A stretch of 64,000 nucleotides of DNA. Origin: Egicoccus sp. AB-alg2 (GTDB lineage Bacteria > Actinomycetota > Nitriliruptoria > Nitriliruptorales > Nitriliruptoraceae). The stretch covers positions 186,001 through 250,000 of the forward strand of contig NZ_JBGUAX010000007.1 in the NCBI RefSeq assembly GCF_041821065.1, given 5' to 3'. This document shows positions 16,311 to 24,844 of this stretch, piece after piece. The notes under the pieces were generated by a model, which ran no database searches, was not told the DNA's origin, and was given only the letters and a program-made list of their open reading frames with translations. The position numbers and the translations under genes were made by a program. The first letter of the stretch is position 1. Every line of letters starts with the position of its first letter.

Positions 16311-17969
16311 GTGGCACAGGATCGACCGGAGCGCGCCAACGCGGCGACGCACGACGACGGGGATGCGCCGACCGTGACCGGCGCGGAGTCGTTCGATGAC
16401 GTCGGCGTCGGCGAGGTCGCCCCGTCGGGCAGCGTGCCCGAGGGCGAGCACCGGCCGTGGCCGGACCGCTCCCACGTCGGCGGTCGCTACCACCTCGAGG
16501 AACCCATCGCGTCCGGCGGCGCCGCCATCGTGTGGCGCGCCTTCGACGAGAACCTGTCGCGCTCGGTCGCGGTCAAGCTGCTGCACCCGCACCACGCCAC
16601 CGACCCGACCGTCGTCGAGCGTTTCGAACGCGAGTCGCGTGCGGCGGCCCAGCTCAACCACCCCAACGCCGTCCGGATCTACGACACCGGCCGGGACGAC
16701 GACCTCGTCTACCTCGTCATGGAGCACGTCGACGGGCCCAGCCTGCGCGACGTGCTGCGCGAACGCGGGGCCCTGGAGCCGATGGTCGTCGCCGCCGTGG
16801 GCGAGCAGGTCGCCTCCGCCCTCGGCGAGGCCCACGCCCACGGGCTGGTGCACCGCGACGTCAAGCCGGCCAACATCCTGCTCGCCTCCGACGGCACGGT
16901 GAAGGTGACCGACTTCGGCATCGCCAAGGCGCTGTCCGGGGCCGACGCGACCCTGACCACACCGGGCACGGTGGTCGGCACGGCGGCCTATGTCGCGCCC
17001 GAGCAGCTCGAGGACGCCAACGTCGACGCCCGGGCCGACATCTACGCCCTCGGGGTCGTGCTCTACGAGTGCCTGACCGGCCGCCCGGCGTTCAGCGGGG
17101 ACACGCCGACGGCCACCGCGGCGATGCGCCTGACCTACGAGCTCATGCCGCCGCGCCAGCTCGTCAACGACATCCCGCGCGCGCTCGACGACGTGGTGGT
17201 CCGCGCCACCCGCCGCGACCGCAACGAGCGCTACGACGACGGTGCCACGATGGCGACCGTGCTGCGCGAGCTCGTCACGGTGAAGCCCAGCGACCTGACC
17301 GCCTCCCTGCTGGGCGACGGCCGCGACCACGACGGCGAGGACTCGTCTCACGACGAGCTGCGCGCCTTCTCCGGTCCGATGCCGGCGACCCGCAAGGAGT
17401 ACACCACGCGGCTGCTCGCGACGGTGGCGGCCAGCGTGATCGTCACCCTCGTGGCCGTGTTCGCGGTGCTGTCGCTGCGCGGCGCGGAGGCGCCCGAGAC
17501 CGCCGCCGCCGTGGAGTGGTCACCGGCCACCGCCGCGGTGTTCGACCCGACCGCCCCCGGCGTGGGTGACAACGCCGGCGAGGCGTCGCTGGCGATCGAC
17601 GGCGACCTGCAGTCGGCCTGGTCCACCAACGGCTACGCCGACGAGGACTTCGAGGGCCTGAAGGACGGGGTCGGCCTGGTCGTCGACCTCGGCGAGCCGC
17701 TGGAGGTTCGCAGCGTCGTCGTACAGCTGGTCCGCGGCGGGGTCGACGTCGAGCTCTACGCCGCCGACACGCTGCCGGACGCCGAGGAAGGCCTGGAGGG
17801 CTGGGGCCCGTACCGGGCGGCACAGTCGGACATCCGCGCGTCGCAGCCCTTCCAGCTGGCGCCGACGACGAAGCGCTACTGGCTGCTGTGGATCAGCGGC
17901 CTGTCCCCCAACGCCAGCGGCCAGTTCACCGCCGAGGTCGCCGAGATCCAGTTCCTCGGCCCCTCATGA
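16311..17969 (+). CDS. Membrane Ser/Thr protein kinase with extracytoplasmic discoidin-like domain
   Basis: This 552-residue protein starts at GTG 16311 after AGAGAGG. After an acidic N-terminus comes a complete Hanks-type kinase domain. It has a glycine loop ASGGAAIVW (about 67), the catalytic Lys in VAVKLL (about 88), HRDVKPAN (about 181), DFGIAK (about 201) and APEQL. One TM helix lies near 366-388, followed by a 150-residue outer domain resembling F5/8 type C folds ([35 protein letters not shown]). This is the kinase-TM-outer-domain half of mycobacterial MviN/MurJ (Rv3910), but with all catalytic residues intact and without the flippase. It probably senses the cell wall. It lies 13 bases before the ECF sigma gene. 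Confidence 0.85.
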   Translation: MAQDRPERANAATHDDGDAPTVTGAESFDDVGVGEVAPSGSVPEGEHRPWPDRSHVGGRYHLEEPIASGGAAIVWRAFDENLSRSVAVKLLHPHHATDPTVVERFERESRAAAQLNHPNAVRIYDTGRDDDLVYLVMEHVDGPSLRDVLRERGALEPMVVAAVGEQVASALGEAHAHGLVHRDVKPANILLASDGTVKVTDFGIAKALSGADATLTTPGTVVGTAAYVAPEQLEDANVDARADIYALGVVLYECLTGRPAFSGDTPTATAAMRLTYELMPPRQLVNDIPRALDDVVVRATRRDRNERYDDGATMATVLRELVTVKPSDLTASLLGDGRDHDGEDSSHDELRAFSGPMPATRKEYTTRLLATVAASVIVTLVAVFAVLSLRGAEAPETAAAVEWSPATAAVFDPTAPGVGDNAGEASLAIDGDLQSAWSTNGYADEDFEGLKDGVGLVVDLGEPLEVRSVVVQLVRGGVDVELYAADTLPDAEEGLEGWGPYRAAQSDIRASQPFQLAPTTKRYWLLWISGLSPNASGQFTAEVAEIQFLGPS

Positions 17970-17982
17970 GCGTCACGTCGCG

Positions 17983-18642
17983 GTGACCACGGCCGCCGAG
18001 CACAGCGACGAGGCGATCCTGGCCCGGTTCGCCGACGCCACGCTGACCCGCTCCCAGCGTGAGGCGGCGTTCCACGAGCTCGTCCGGCGCCACCAGCGGC
18101 GCGTGTTCGCCGTGTGCCTGCGCGTGCTGCGGTCTCCCGCCGACGCCGAGGACGCCGTCCAGGAGACCTTCGTCCGGCTCGCCCGCAGCGCGACCACGTT
18201 CCGCGGCGACGCCAAGCTGTCGACCTGGCTCTACCGGGTCGCCCGCAACGTGTGCACGGACCACGTCCGCTACGACGCCCGGCGGCCCGCCACGCCGGTC
18301 GACGACGTCACGGCCGTGGGCGTCGAGCCGGTCGCCGAGGACGTGCTGGAGGCGCGCGAGACCGCGCTGAGCGTCGAGGCGGCCCTGCAGCACCTGGACG
18401 AACAGTCACGGCTCCTACTGCTGCTCGTCGCGGTCGAGGGCCTGTCGTACGCCGAGGCCGCCGCCGCGGCGGACCTGCCGGTCGGCACCGTGAAGAGCCG
18501 GGTGTCCCGGGCGCGTGTCCGGCTCGGCGAACTGTTGCGGGAGTCGACGGCCACGGACGGCCAGCCGGCCGGCGCCGACGGTGACGAACGTGACCAGCGC
18601 CCGCCGCCCGCCGACCTGCAGACCCGCGGACCACCCGGCTGA
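17983..18642 (+). CDS. sigM: ECF RNA polymerase sigma factor, SigM-like
   Basis: This 219-residue sigma-70 family protein starts at GTG 17983. Region 2 is visible at about 25-95 (RRVFAVCLRVLRSPADAEDAVQ and the -10-recognition TFRGDAKLSTWLYRVARN). Region 4 is at about 130-185 (LSYAEAAAAADLPVGTVKSRV). The position between the kinase and trxB genes is that of sigM in Streptomyces and mycobacteria. A Pro/Gly-rich tail of about 35 residues follows region 4. The anti-sigma gene starts 99 bases downstream. It is unknown whether this sigma or another ECF reads the trxB promoter. Confidence 0.87.
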   Translation: MTTAAEHSDEAILARFADATLTRSQREAAFHELVRRHQRRVFAVCLRVLRSPADAEDAVQETFVRLARSATTFRGDAKLSTWLYRVARNVCTDHVRYDARRPATPVDDVTAVGVEPVAEDVLEARETALSVEAALQHLDEQSRLLLLLVAVEGLSYAEAAAAADLPVGTVKSRVSRARVRLGELLRESTATDGQPAGADGDERDQRPPPADLQTRGPPG

Positions 18643-18741
18643 CACGCGCGGCGGCGGCACGGACGCAACCCGCGCCCGTCCGCCGACGTCCCACCGCCAG
18701 GTTCCCCCACCGACGCCACCGTCGAGGAAACGACCACCCCC

Positions 18742-19734
18742 GTGGACGCCGCCGAGCGCATCGCCGACTACCTGTCGGGCGACCTGTCCCCGGACGAGCA
18801 CGCCGCCTTCGAGGCGGAGCTCGCCCGGGACGCCGCGCTGCGCGCCCGCGTCGCGGACGCACGGCGTGCCGACGACGCGCTGGCCGAGCTGTCGCCGACG
18901 GCGCTGCCGGAGGGCTTCGAGGAGCGCCTGCGTGCGCGGGTCGACGCCGAGCTGGCCGACGTCCTGGCGAGCCCCGACGTGACGGCGCCGGACGACCCGC
19001 GGGCCGCGGCCGAGGCCGAGCTCGGCGCGCGCGACGAGCTGGCCGCCCGGCGCGCCGCCCGCAGCGCCTCGCGCTGGACCGTGCTGGCCGGCGCCGCCGC
19101 CGCGGTGCTGGTCGTCGCCGGTGTCGTGGGCGTCGCCTCGCTGGGCGGCGCCGGGGGCGACGACGCCGCCACGGACATGGCCGCACCCACCGACGCGGGC
19201 GGGGACGCCGGGGAGGCGCCGGCGCAGGAGTCGGCCGACGAAGAGATGTCCACGATGGAGGCGCCGGCCGAGGCACCCGAGGAGGAGAGCGCGGGCGACG
19301 GCGAGATGGAGGCCGACGCGGACGCGCTGACCCTGTACGCCTTCGGGCGCGAGCTGGCCGACGACGACCTCGACGCCCTGCTCTTCACGCCCGAGGTGCA
19401 GGCGTTGGCCTCACGCCAGCTGGACCCGGATGCCGCCGGGCGACTCCGGGCCGCCGAGCCGGCGCCCGAGGCCGCGGAGCAGGACGCGGCCACGGAGCAG
19501 GACGCGGCGACGGCCGACCTGGGCAGCGCCGACGACCGGCAGGCGGCGCAGCGCTGCCTCGACGCCCTGCCCGACGACGCCCTGCCCGCCTACCTGGAAG
19601 CGGCGCGCTACGACGGTCGCGAGGTGGTCGCGGTCGGCCTGGTGACCCTCGACCCCGGTACGCAGCGCTTCACGGTGCCGGAGGTGCGCGTGCTGGACCG
19701 GGAGACCTGCGAGGTGGTCGCCAGCCGCCCGTGA
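18742..19734 (+). CDS. Membrane anti-sigma factor (RsmA-like)
   Basis: This 330-residue protein starts at GTG 18742, with GAGGAAA upstream. The N-terminal cytoplasmic part (about 1-105) has the anti-sigma helical pattern (AERIADYLSGDLSPDEHAAF) but no zinc-binding His-x3-Cys-x2-Cys. A single TM helix (TVLAGAAAAVLVVAGVVGVA) follows, then an acidic Glu/Ala/Asp low-complexity linker of about 90 residues and an outer domain with two cysteines (RCLDA, ETCEV) that may form a disulfide. The function is inferred from its position behind an ECF sigma gene and this topology. Confidence 0.8.
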   Translation: MDAAERIADYLSGDLSPDEHAAFEAELARDAALRARVADARRADDALAELSPTALPEGFEERLRARVDAELADVLASPDVTAPDDPRAAAEAELGARDELAARRAARSASRWTVLAGAAAAVLVVAGVVGVASLGGAGGDDAATDMAAPTDAGGDAGEAPAQESADEEMSTMEAPAEAPEEESAGDGEMEADADALTLYAFGRELADDDLDALLFTPEVQALASRQLDPDAAGRLRAAEPAPEAAEQDAATEQDAATADLGSADDRQAAQRCLDALPDDALPAYLEAARYDGREVVAVGLVTLDPGTQRFTVPEVRVLDRETCEVVASRP

Positions 19735-20147
19735 GTCCGGCGGGAGGGACTCTCCCTCACTCGTTCGATTCACGCCGTGTTCTCGGCCATCCGGCAGCGC
19801 CCGCGAGTGCGCGCAGGTCGGCGGCATCCCCGTGACCACCGGCCCTGCTGGCCGCGCCACGTCACACGGTCGGTGCGCCAGGTCACCGCACGGTCGAGGC
19901 AGCGGCGCGCGGTCGAGGCAGCGGTGCACGGTCGAGGCAGCGGCGCACCCGTGCGCTGCTGGACTGACCATGCGTCGCTCGTTCGACCTCGTGTCCGACG
20001 GTTGGGCGCACCGTCGGCCCCCGGACGTCGGCACGCCGAAACCTGGCCATGCTCAGGGAGTGGGTGGGCGTGCGGTGGGCCTCGCCGTCGCCACCCGCCG
20101 CGAAACCCAGCCGCCGGACCGCGCCAGCGACCAGCGTGACCGAGGCG
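19735..20147. other. 413-bp intergenic region with tandem repeats, no gene seen
   Basis: This region lies between the convergent anti-sigma and zinc-finger membrane protein genes. The only structure is the 3 x 19-bp tandem repeat at 19891-19947 and a weak GGGAG/CTCCC hairpin near 19742-19758. Open frames crossing it have no convincing composition or homology. Confidence 0.5.
19891..19947. repeat. Three tandem 19-bp repeats
   Basis: The unit CGGTCGAGGCAGCGGCGCG is repeated at 19891-19909, 19910-19928 and 19929-19947, differing only in the last four bases and one internal C/T. It lies in the intergenic region after the anti-sigma gene. Confidence 0.85.
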
Positions 20148-20687
20148 TCAGCGCTGCCGCACCACGATCCAGCCGCCGTACATCGCGGCCGGGTAGGCGA
20201 GAAAGGCCAGTTCGCGGACCGTGGTCGGTCCCGCCGCGGTGGCCATGCCGATGGCGACGCTGAAGCCGGCCGCGGTGAGCGCGATCGCGCGGACGTAGGG
20301 CGTGCTGACCTCGTCCGTGGCCCAGTAGACCGCGCGGGCCACCCCCCAGCCGATGACGCCGGCCGAGATGAGGAAGAACGCGCCCCCGATCAGGATCGGC
20401 CCGAGCAGCAGTCCGCCGAGCGCGGCGGCGGCCAGGCCGATGGCGGTCGCCTTCACGGCGGTCGTCGTCGGCAGTCGCTCGCCCGGCGCGGGTGCCGCGA
20501 CCGCGCCCCGGGCCCGCGAGCGGCTGCGGGGGCGAGGCGTCGACGCGCCGTCCTGGCGTGCACAGTCGGGGCACTTGTAGCCGACGGCCGCCTCGACCCC
20601 GCACGACGGGCAGATCGGCGTCTCGCACGCCGAGCACGACAGACGTGTCTCCACGTCGGGATGGCGGGGGCAGGTCGGGGCGTCCAC
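20148..20687 (-). CDS. B-box-type zinc finger membrane protein
   Basis: This 179-residue protein has an N-terminal zinc finger with paired Cys/His residues: CPRHPDVETRLSCSAC, then CPSCG and CPDC, typical of bacterial B-box-like proteins. An Arg/Ser-rich linker and about three hydrophobic segments follow. The start GTG 20687 is preferred over TTG 20705 because a TACCCT -10 box (20700-20695) ends seven bases before it, suggesting a leaderless mRNA. The function is unknown. It is divergent from trxB, and its promoter abuts the SigR-type promoter at 20721-20747. Confidence 0.75.
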   Translation of the reverse strand: MDAPTCPRHPDVETRLSCSACETPICPSCGVEAAVGYKCPDCARQDGASTPRPRSRSRARGAVAAPAPGERLPTTTAVKATAIGLAAAALGGLLLGPILIGGAFFLISAGVIGWGVARAVYWATDEVSTPYVRAIALTAAGFSVAIGMATAAGPTTVRELAFLAYPAAMYGGWIVVRQR

Positions 20688-20720
20688 GTCGCCCAGGGTA
20701 GGCAACCGTTCACCTCGAAC

Positions 20721-20747
20721 GGGAATGCCACCGTGCAGGTGGCCGTT
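20721..20747 (+). promoter_or_regulatory. SigR-class ECF promoter of trxB
   Basis: GGGAAT (20721-20726), exactly 18 bases, then GTT (20745-20747) matches the Streptomyces SigR consensus GGGAAT-N18-GTT with no mismatch. SigR/RsrA controls trxBA under disulfide stress, so the promoter is in the expected place. The leader to trxB would be about 75 bases. Confidence 0.8.
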
Positions 20748-20830
20748 TAGGCTCTCGACGCAGGTGACGGCCGACGGCGGCCGTCACTCCCGCCTGCTCC
20801 CCGCCGTCGTCGACCACAGGTGCCCGCCGC

Positions 20831-21847
20831 ATGTCCCTGACCGTCCCGCCCACTCCCGGTGCCGCAGACCAGGCCCCCGACGCGCGCGTCCACGACGTCG
20901 TCATCATCGGCTCCGGCCCCGCCGGGCTGACCGCCGCGCTGTACACGGCCCGCGCCAACCTCGAGCCGCTGTTGGTCGAGGGCGTCGTCGACGGCGGTCC
21001 GACCGGTGGTCAGCTCACCCTGACCACGGACGTGGAGAACTTCCCGGGCTTCCCCGACGGGATCATGGGCCCCGAACTCATCATGAACATGCGCTCGCAG
21101 GCCGAGCGGTTCGGGACCCGGTTCGTCACCGAGGACGTCACCGCGGTCGACCTCGACGGGCCGGTCAAGACCCTGAAGACCGCTTCCGGGCAAGAGATCG
21201 CGACCCGGTCGCTGATCATCGCCACCGGCGCCAAGCCGCGCCGGCTGGACGTTCCGGGCGAGACCGAGCTGTGGGGCTCGGGCGTGTCGGCGTGCGCGAC
21301 CTGTGACGGGTTCTTCTTCAAGGACAAGCACGTCATCATCGTGGGCGGCGGCGACTCCGCCATGGAGGAGGCGATCTTCCTGACCAAGTTCGCCGCCAAG
21401 GTCTCGGTCGTCCACCGCCGCAGCGAGCTGCGCGCCTCCAAGATCATGCAGGAGCGCGCGTTCAAGAACGACAAGATCGACTTCGTCTGGAACGCCGAGG
21501 TGGCCGAGATCAAGGGCGCCGACGGTCAGGTCAGCGCCGTCGTGCTGCGCGACACCGTCACCGGCGAGACCCGCGACTTCGCGTGCGAGGGGCTGTTCCT
21601 GGCCATCGGGCACATCCCGAACACCTGGCTGTTCGAGGGCGCGCTCGAACGCGACGGCGAGGGCTACCTGCTCGTCGACCAGCCCTCGACCGCCACCAAC
21701 GTGCCGGGCGTGTTCGCCTGCGGCGACGTCATGGACCAGGTCTACCGGCAGGCCATCACCGCCGCCGGCACCGGCTGCCGCGCCGCCATCGACGCCGAGC
21801 GCTTCCTCGCCGAGCACACCTCCGCCGCACCCGACGACCCCCGCTGA
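20831..21847 (+). CDS. trxB: Thioredoxin reductase
   Basis: This 338-residue NADPH-dependent flavoenzyme reduces thioredoxin. It has an FAD-binding GSGPAG near residue 28, the redox-active CATC at about 155-158, an NADPH-binding GGGDSA, and the closing FAD motif FACGDVMD. The length is standard apart from about 20 extra N-terminal residues. trxA follows 106 bases downstream with its own TAGCCT -10-like box (21889). A SigR-type promoter lies upstream at 20721-20747, which points to induction by thiol oxidation. Confidence 0.96.
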   Translation: MSLTVPPTPGAADQAPDARVHDVVIIGSGPAGLTAALYTARANLEPLLVEGVVDGGPTGGQLTLTTDVENFPGFPDGIMGPELIMNMRSQAERFGTRFVTEDVTAVDLDGPVKTLKTASGQEIATRSLIIATGAKPRRLDVPGETELWGSGVSACATCDGFFFKDKHVIIVGGGDSAMEEAIFLTKFAAKVSVVHRRSELRASKIMQERAFKNDKIDFVWNAEVAEIKGADGQVSAVVLRDTVTGETRDFACEGLFLAIGHIPNTWLFEGALERDGEGYLLVDQPSTATNVPGVFACGDVMDQVYRQAITAAGTGCRAAIDAERFLAEHTSAAPDDPR

Positions 21848-21953
21848 CCCACCCGAACGGTCGTCCGGTGGGTACGGGCACGGCGGAATAGCCTGTCGCC
21901 TCCGACGCGTTCACCCGCGAGACGTCCCACCATCGACACGAAGGAACACGAGC

Positions 21954-22277
21954 ATGGGCGCGACCCCCGTCACCGACGGCGAGTGGAAGACCGAGGTCCT
22001 CGAGGCCGACGCCCCGGTCCTGGTCGACTTCTGGGCCGAGTGGTGTGGTCCGTGCCGCATGGTCGGCCCGATCGTCGACCAGATCGCCGAGGAGCACGCC
22101 GGCCAGCTCAAGGTCATGAAGCTCAACGTCGACGAGAATCCCGGCACGGCCCGCGAGTACGGCGTCATGTCGATCCCGACGCTGATGGTCTTCAAGGGCG
22201 GCCAGCCCGACAAGCGCATCGTGGGCGCCAAGCCGAAGTCGGCTCTGCTCGCCGACCTCGCCGACTACGTGGGTTAG
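21954..22277 (+). CDS. trxA: Thioredoxin
   Basis: This 107-residue classical thioredoxin starts at ATG 21954. The active site WCGPC has its Cys residues at 31 and 34. The cis-Pro motif SIPTLMVFKGG and buried Asp of LVDFWAEW are present. It is the electron acceptor for the adjacent trxB product and general disulfide reductant in the cytoplasm. It ends at a strong terminator hairpin (22301-22326). Confidence 0.96.
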   Translation: MGATPVTDGEWKTEVLEADAPVLVDFWAEWCGPCRMVGPIVDQIAEEHAGQLKVMKLNVDENPGTAREYGVMSIPTLMVFKGGQPDKRIVGAKPKSALLADLADYVG

Positions 22278-22300
22278 GCCTCGCCAGCCATCCGTCGCGC

Positions 22301-22326
22301 TGCCCCGGGCCCCTTCGCCCGGGGCA
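22301..22326 (+). terminator. Terminator hairpin of trxA
   Basis: TGCCCCGGGC (22301-22310) and GCCCGGGGCA (22317-22326) form a perfect 10-bp stem with a CCCTTC loop, 24 bases after the trxA stop. No U-tract follows. Confidence 0.75.
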
Positions 22327-22380
22327 GTCGCCGTGAGGGGGTGGAACGGCCCCGCACGCACCGTCCGAGGAAACTGCGCC

Positions 22381-22995
22381 ATGCCCGACGTCGTGGAACT
22401 GATCGGCTACCTGGCCTCGGGGCTGATCGTGCTCAGCCTGCTGATGGCGTCCGTGCTGCGACTCCGGGTGGTCAACCTGGTCGGCTCGGCCGTGTTCACC
22501 GCCTACGGCGCGCTCATCGGGTCGCTGCCGGTCGTGCTGACCAACGGCGCCATCGTCTGCATCAACGTCTACTACCTGGCCCGGTTGTGGCGTGACCGCA
22601 CCGGCAACGGCTACTTCGAGGTCGTGGCCAGCGACACGCGCGCGCCCGTGCTGCGCCGTTTCGTCGACTTCCACCTCGACGACATCCGGCGTTTCCAGCC
22701 CGACTTCGCCGGGGTCCGGGACGACCACCTGGCCTGGTTCGTGCTCCGCGACGCCGTCCCGGTCGGCGTGGTGCTCGCCCGCCGCGACGGCGAGGTCGGT
22801 CACCTCGACGTCGACTACGTCACCCCGGCCCACCGCGACTTCACCGCCGGGCAGGTCCTCTTCGGCGCGTCCGGGGCCTTCCGTGGGGCCGGCATCTCGC
22901 GCGTCACCGCGCACGCGGCGACCAGTGACCACCGGCGCTACCTCGCCCGCATGGGGTTCGCCGAGGACGGCCAGCGCTGGCGACGCGAGGTGTGA
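22381..22995 (+). CDS. YgjV-like membrane segment fused to a GNAT-like domain
   Basis: This 204-residue protein starts at ATG 22381 after GAGGAAA. Residues 1-70 form about three TM helices like the Imp/YgjV family (IGYLASGLIVLSLLMASVLR, NGAIVCINVYYLARL). Residues 75-204 resemble a GNAT acetyltransferase (DVDYVTPAHRDFTAGQVLF, a HAATSDHRRYLARMGF end) but lack a clear acetyl-CoA Q/RxxGxG/A loop. The function is unknown. It follows trxA but is separated from it by a terminator. Confidence 0.7.
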   Translation: MPDVVELIGYLASGLIVLSLLMASVLRLRVVNLVGSAVFTAYGALIGSLPVVLTNGAIVCINVYYLARLWRDRTGNGYFEVVASDTRAPVLRRFVDFHLDDIRRFQPDFAGVRDDHLAWFVLRDAVPVGVVLARRDGEVGHLDVDYVTPAHRDFTAGQVLFGASGAFRGAGISRVTAHAATSDHRRYLARMGFAEDGQRWRREV

Positions 22996-23008
22996 CGGCC
23001 GCCCGCCC

Positions 23009-23611
23009 TCACGCCTCCGTTCGCGGCGTCGGCAGCCGCAGACCGACCACCCGGCTTCCGATCCGTACCGCGATCGCGGTCGCCGCGCCGGCGATCACGG
23101 CCAGGGTGGTGTCGATCGGCTGGAGCAGGAAGCAGACGCCGGCGCCCGCCGCGGCCGCGGTCGCGTAGAAGTCACCCGAGCGGTACAGCACGCCGGGTAC
23201 CGCGCCGGTCAACAGGTCGCGGATCACGCCCCCGCCCACGCCGCTGACCGCGCCGGCGAAGACGGTGCCCCAGAATCCGAAGCCGGCCGACAGCCCGCGC
23301 TCGGCCCCGAGCGCCGCGAACAGGCCGAGGCTGACCGTGTCGAACGCGTAGAGCGTGCGCCCCGTGGGCACGAACCGGTGCAGTGCGAACACCATGACGC
23401 CGGTCGCGAACACCAGCCACAGCAGCGTCTCGTCGCGCAGCGCCGTGGGCGGGACGATTCCGACCACCACGTCTCGAATGGAGCCGCCGCCGACCGCCGT
23501 CACCGCGGCAAGCACCAGAACGCCCACGATGTCGAAATCCCGGCGAACCGCGGCCAGCGCACCGGTCACGGCGAACGTGACCGTGCCGACGTAGACCAGT
23601 GCCTGCTCCAC
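23009..23611 (-). CDS. TRIC cation channel family (UPF0126) membrane protein
   Basis: This 200-residue integral membrane protein has about seven TM helices arranged as two copies of the UPF0126/TRIC module. The signatures are TAVGGGSIRDVVVG in the first repeat and SGVGGGVIRDLLTG in the second. Bacterial members are homotrimeric potassium or cation channels. The start ATG 23611 and the length fit the family. It is convergent with the YgjV-GNAT gene and divergent from the amidase gene. Confidence 0.87.
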   Translation of the reverse strand: MEQALVYVGTVTFAVTGALAAVRRDFDIVGVLVLAAVTAVGGGSIRDVVVGIVPPTALRDETLLWLVFATGVMVFALHRFVPTGRTLYAFDTVSLGLFAALGAERGLSAGFGFWGTVFAGAVSGVGGGVIRDLLTGAVPGVLYRSGDFYATAAAAGAGVCFLLQPIDTTLAVIAGAATAIAVRIGSRVVGLRLPTPRTEA

Positions 23612-23733
23612 CGTCGTCCTCCGCTGTGCGCCCGGACCCGCGCATACAAGCTTGCGGCCGCGGCCGGCGTCGCCGCCGCGGCAGGGCGGACGTGACCTCG
23701 GGCTTGCACCGAGGGCCTAACCTCTGCGCCCGT

Positions 23734-24819
23734 ATGGAACTCATCCAACTCGGAACGGCCGGCGCGGAGGTCGAGGACGTCCAGGGACGCCTCGCCGATC
23801 TCGGCATGGCCTGCGACGACGAGACCGGCGTCTTCGGCGAGACGACCCGGGCGGCCGTGCGCGCCTTCCAGCAGCAGCGCGGTCTGCCGGCCGACGGCAT
23901 CGTCGGCCCCGACACCTGGCACGCGCTGGTCGGCGCCTCCTACCGCCTGGGCGACCGGATGCTGTACGTGACCCGGCCCGTGCTCCAGGGCGACGACGTC
24001 CGGGACCTGCAGCGGCGGCTCAACCAGCTGGGTTTCGACGCCGGCTACGAGGACGGCCTGTACGGGTTGCAGACCTTCGAGGCCGTCCGCGAGTTCCAGC
24101 TCAACGTCGGCCTGAACAACGACGGCATCGCCGGCCCGGACACCGTCGACCTGCTGCGCCGCCTCTACCGCCAGCACCAGGAGGCCCCGGCCTACGCGGT
24201 GCGCGAGCGCGAATGGTTGCGCAGTGCCCCACGCCTGTCGATCGCCGGCGTGCGCATCATGATCGATCCTGGACACAGCCCCGAACTGCCCGGGTTCGTC
24301 AACCCCGAGGGCATCGAGGAACAGCGAGTCACCTGGGAGATCGCCGCCCTGCTCGAGGGCCGGCTGGCCGCGCTGGGGGCCCACGTCATCCTCGCGCGTG
24401 GCCCGGCCACCTCCCCCACCCCGTCGGAGCGGGCCCAGCACGCCAACCGCGAGGACGTCGAGGCCATCCTGTCCATCCACTGCAACGGCCTGGCGTCCCC
24501 GGCGGCGCACGGGGCGGCGGCCTACTACTTCGGCCACGACGGGGCCGTGTCCGAGCGCGGCCGGCTGCTGGCCCAACTGGCGGTGGACAAGGTCGTCGAG
24601 GCGACCGGCACGCTCAACTGCCGCACGCATCCCTCCACCACCGCGCTGCTGCGCGAATCGCGCGCGCCGGCGGCGCTGATCGAGCCGGGGTTCCTGACCC
24701 ACCCGTGGGAGGGCCGCAGGCTGGCCGATCCCGGCCACCAGCGCGACGTCGCCGCGGCACTGGCCGACGCGGTCGTGGCCTTCCTGACCGGGGATCGCAC
24801 GCTCGCCGGGGTCGCCTGA
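23734..24819 (+). CDS. cwlM: N-acetylmuramoyl-L-alanine amidase with two peptidoglycan-binding domains (CwlM-type)
   Basis: This 361-residue protein has no signal peptide. Two PG_binding_1 domains lie at about 5-65 (RAFQQQRGLPADGIVGPDTW) and 75-145 (REFQLNVGLNNDGIAGPDTV), followed by an Amidase_3 domain from about 165. The zinc ligands appear intact: His in DPGH, Glu in NPEGIEE, His in SIHCNG, and the catalytic Glu in LIEPGF. The position near trxB-trxA matches cwlM of mycobacteria, a cytoplasmic regulator of MurA rather than a hydrolase. Here the motifs would allow catalysis. A TAACCT -10 at 23718-23723 leaves at most a very short leader. Confidence 0.88.
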   Translation: MELIQLGTAGAEVEDVQGRLADLGMACDDETGVFGETTRAAVRAFQQQRGLPADGIVGPDTWHALVGASYRLGDRMLYVTRPVLQGDDVRDLQRRLNQLGFDAGYEDGLYGLQTFEAVREFQLNVGLNNDGIAGPDTVDLLRRLYRQHQEAPAYAVREREWLRSAPRLSIAGVRIMIDPGHSPELPGFVNPEGIEEQRVTWEIAALLEGRLAALGAHVILARGPATSPTPSERAQHANREDVEAILSIHCNGLASPAAHGAAAYYFGHDGAVSERGRLLAQLAVDKVVEATGTLNCRTHPSTTALLRESRAPAALIEPGFLTHPWEGRRLADPGHQRDVAAALADAVVAFLTGDRTLAGVA

Positions 24820-24826
24820 CGCTGCT

Positions 24827-24844
24827 CCGGGCTGGTCAGCCCGG
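24827..24844. terminator. Hairpin between convergent genes
   Basis: CCGGGCT (24827-24833), loop GGTC, AGCCCGG (24838-24844) lies in the 16-bp space between the amidase and MFS stop codons and extends into the latter. It is a likely bidirectional terminator. Confidence 0.55.

Noticed and set aside
18742-19734. Zinc-binding (ZAS) anti-sigma domain
   Set aside because: The cytoplasmic part has no cysteine and no His-x3-Cys-x2-Cys, so redox sensing through zinc is not supported.
23648-23662. Adjacent HindIII and NotI recognition sequences (AAGCTT then GCGGCCGC), as in a cloning polylinker
   Set aside because: The flanks are ordinary intergenic sequence between two normal genes and no other vector sequence is present. 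Chance occurrence in GC-rich DNA is likely.
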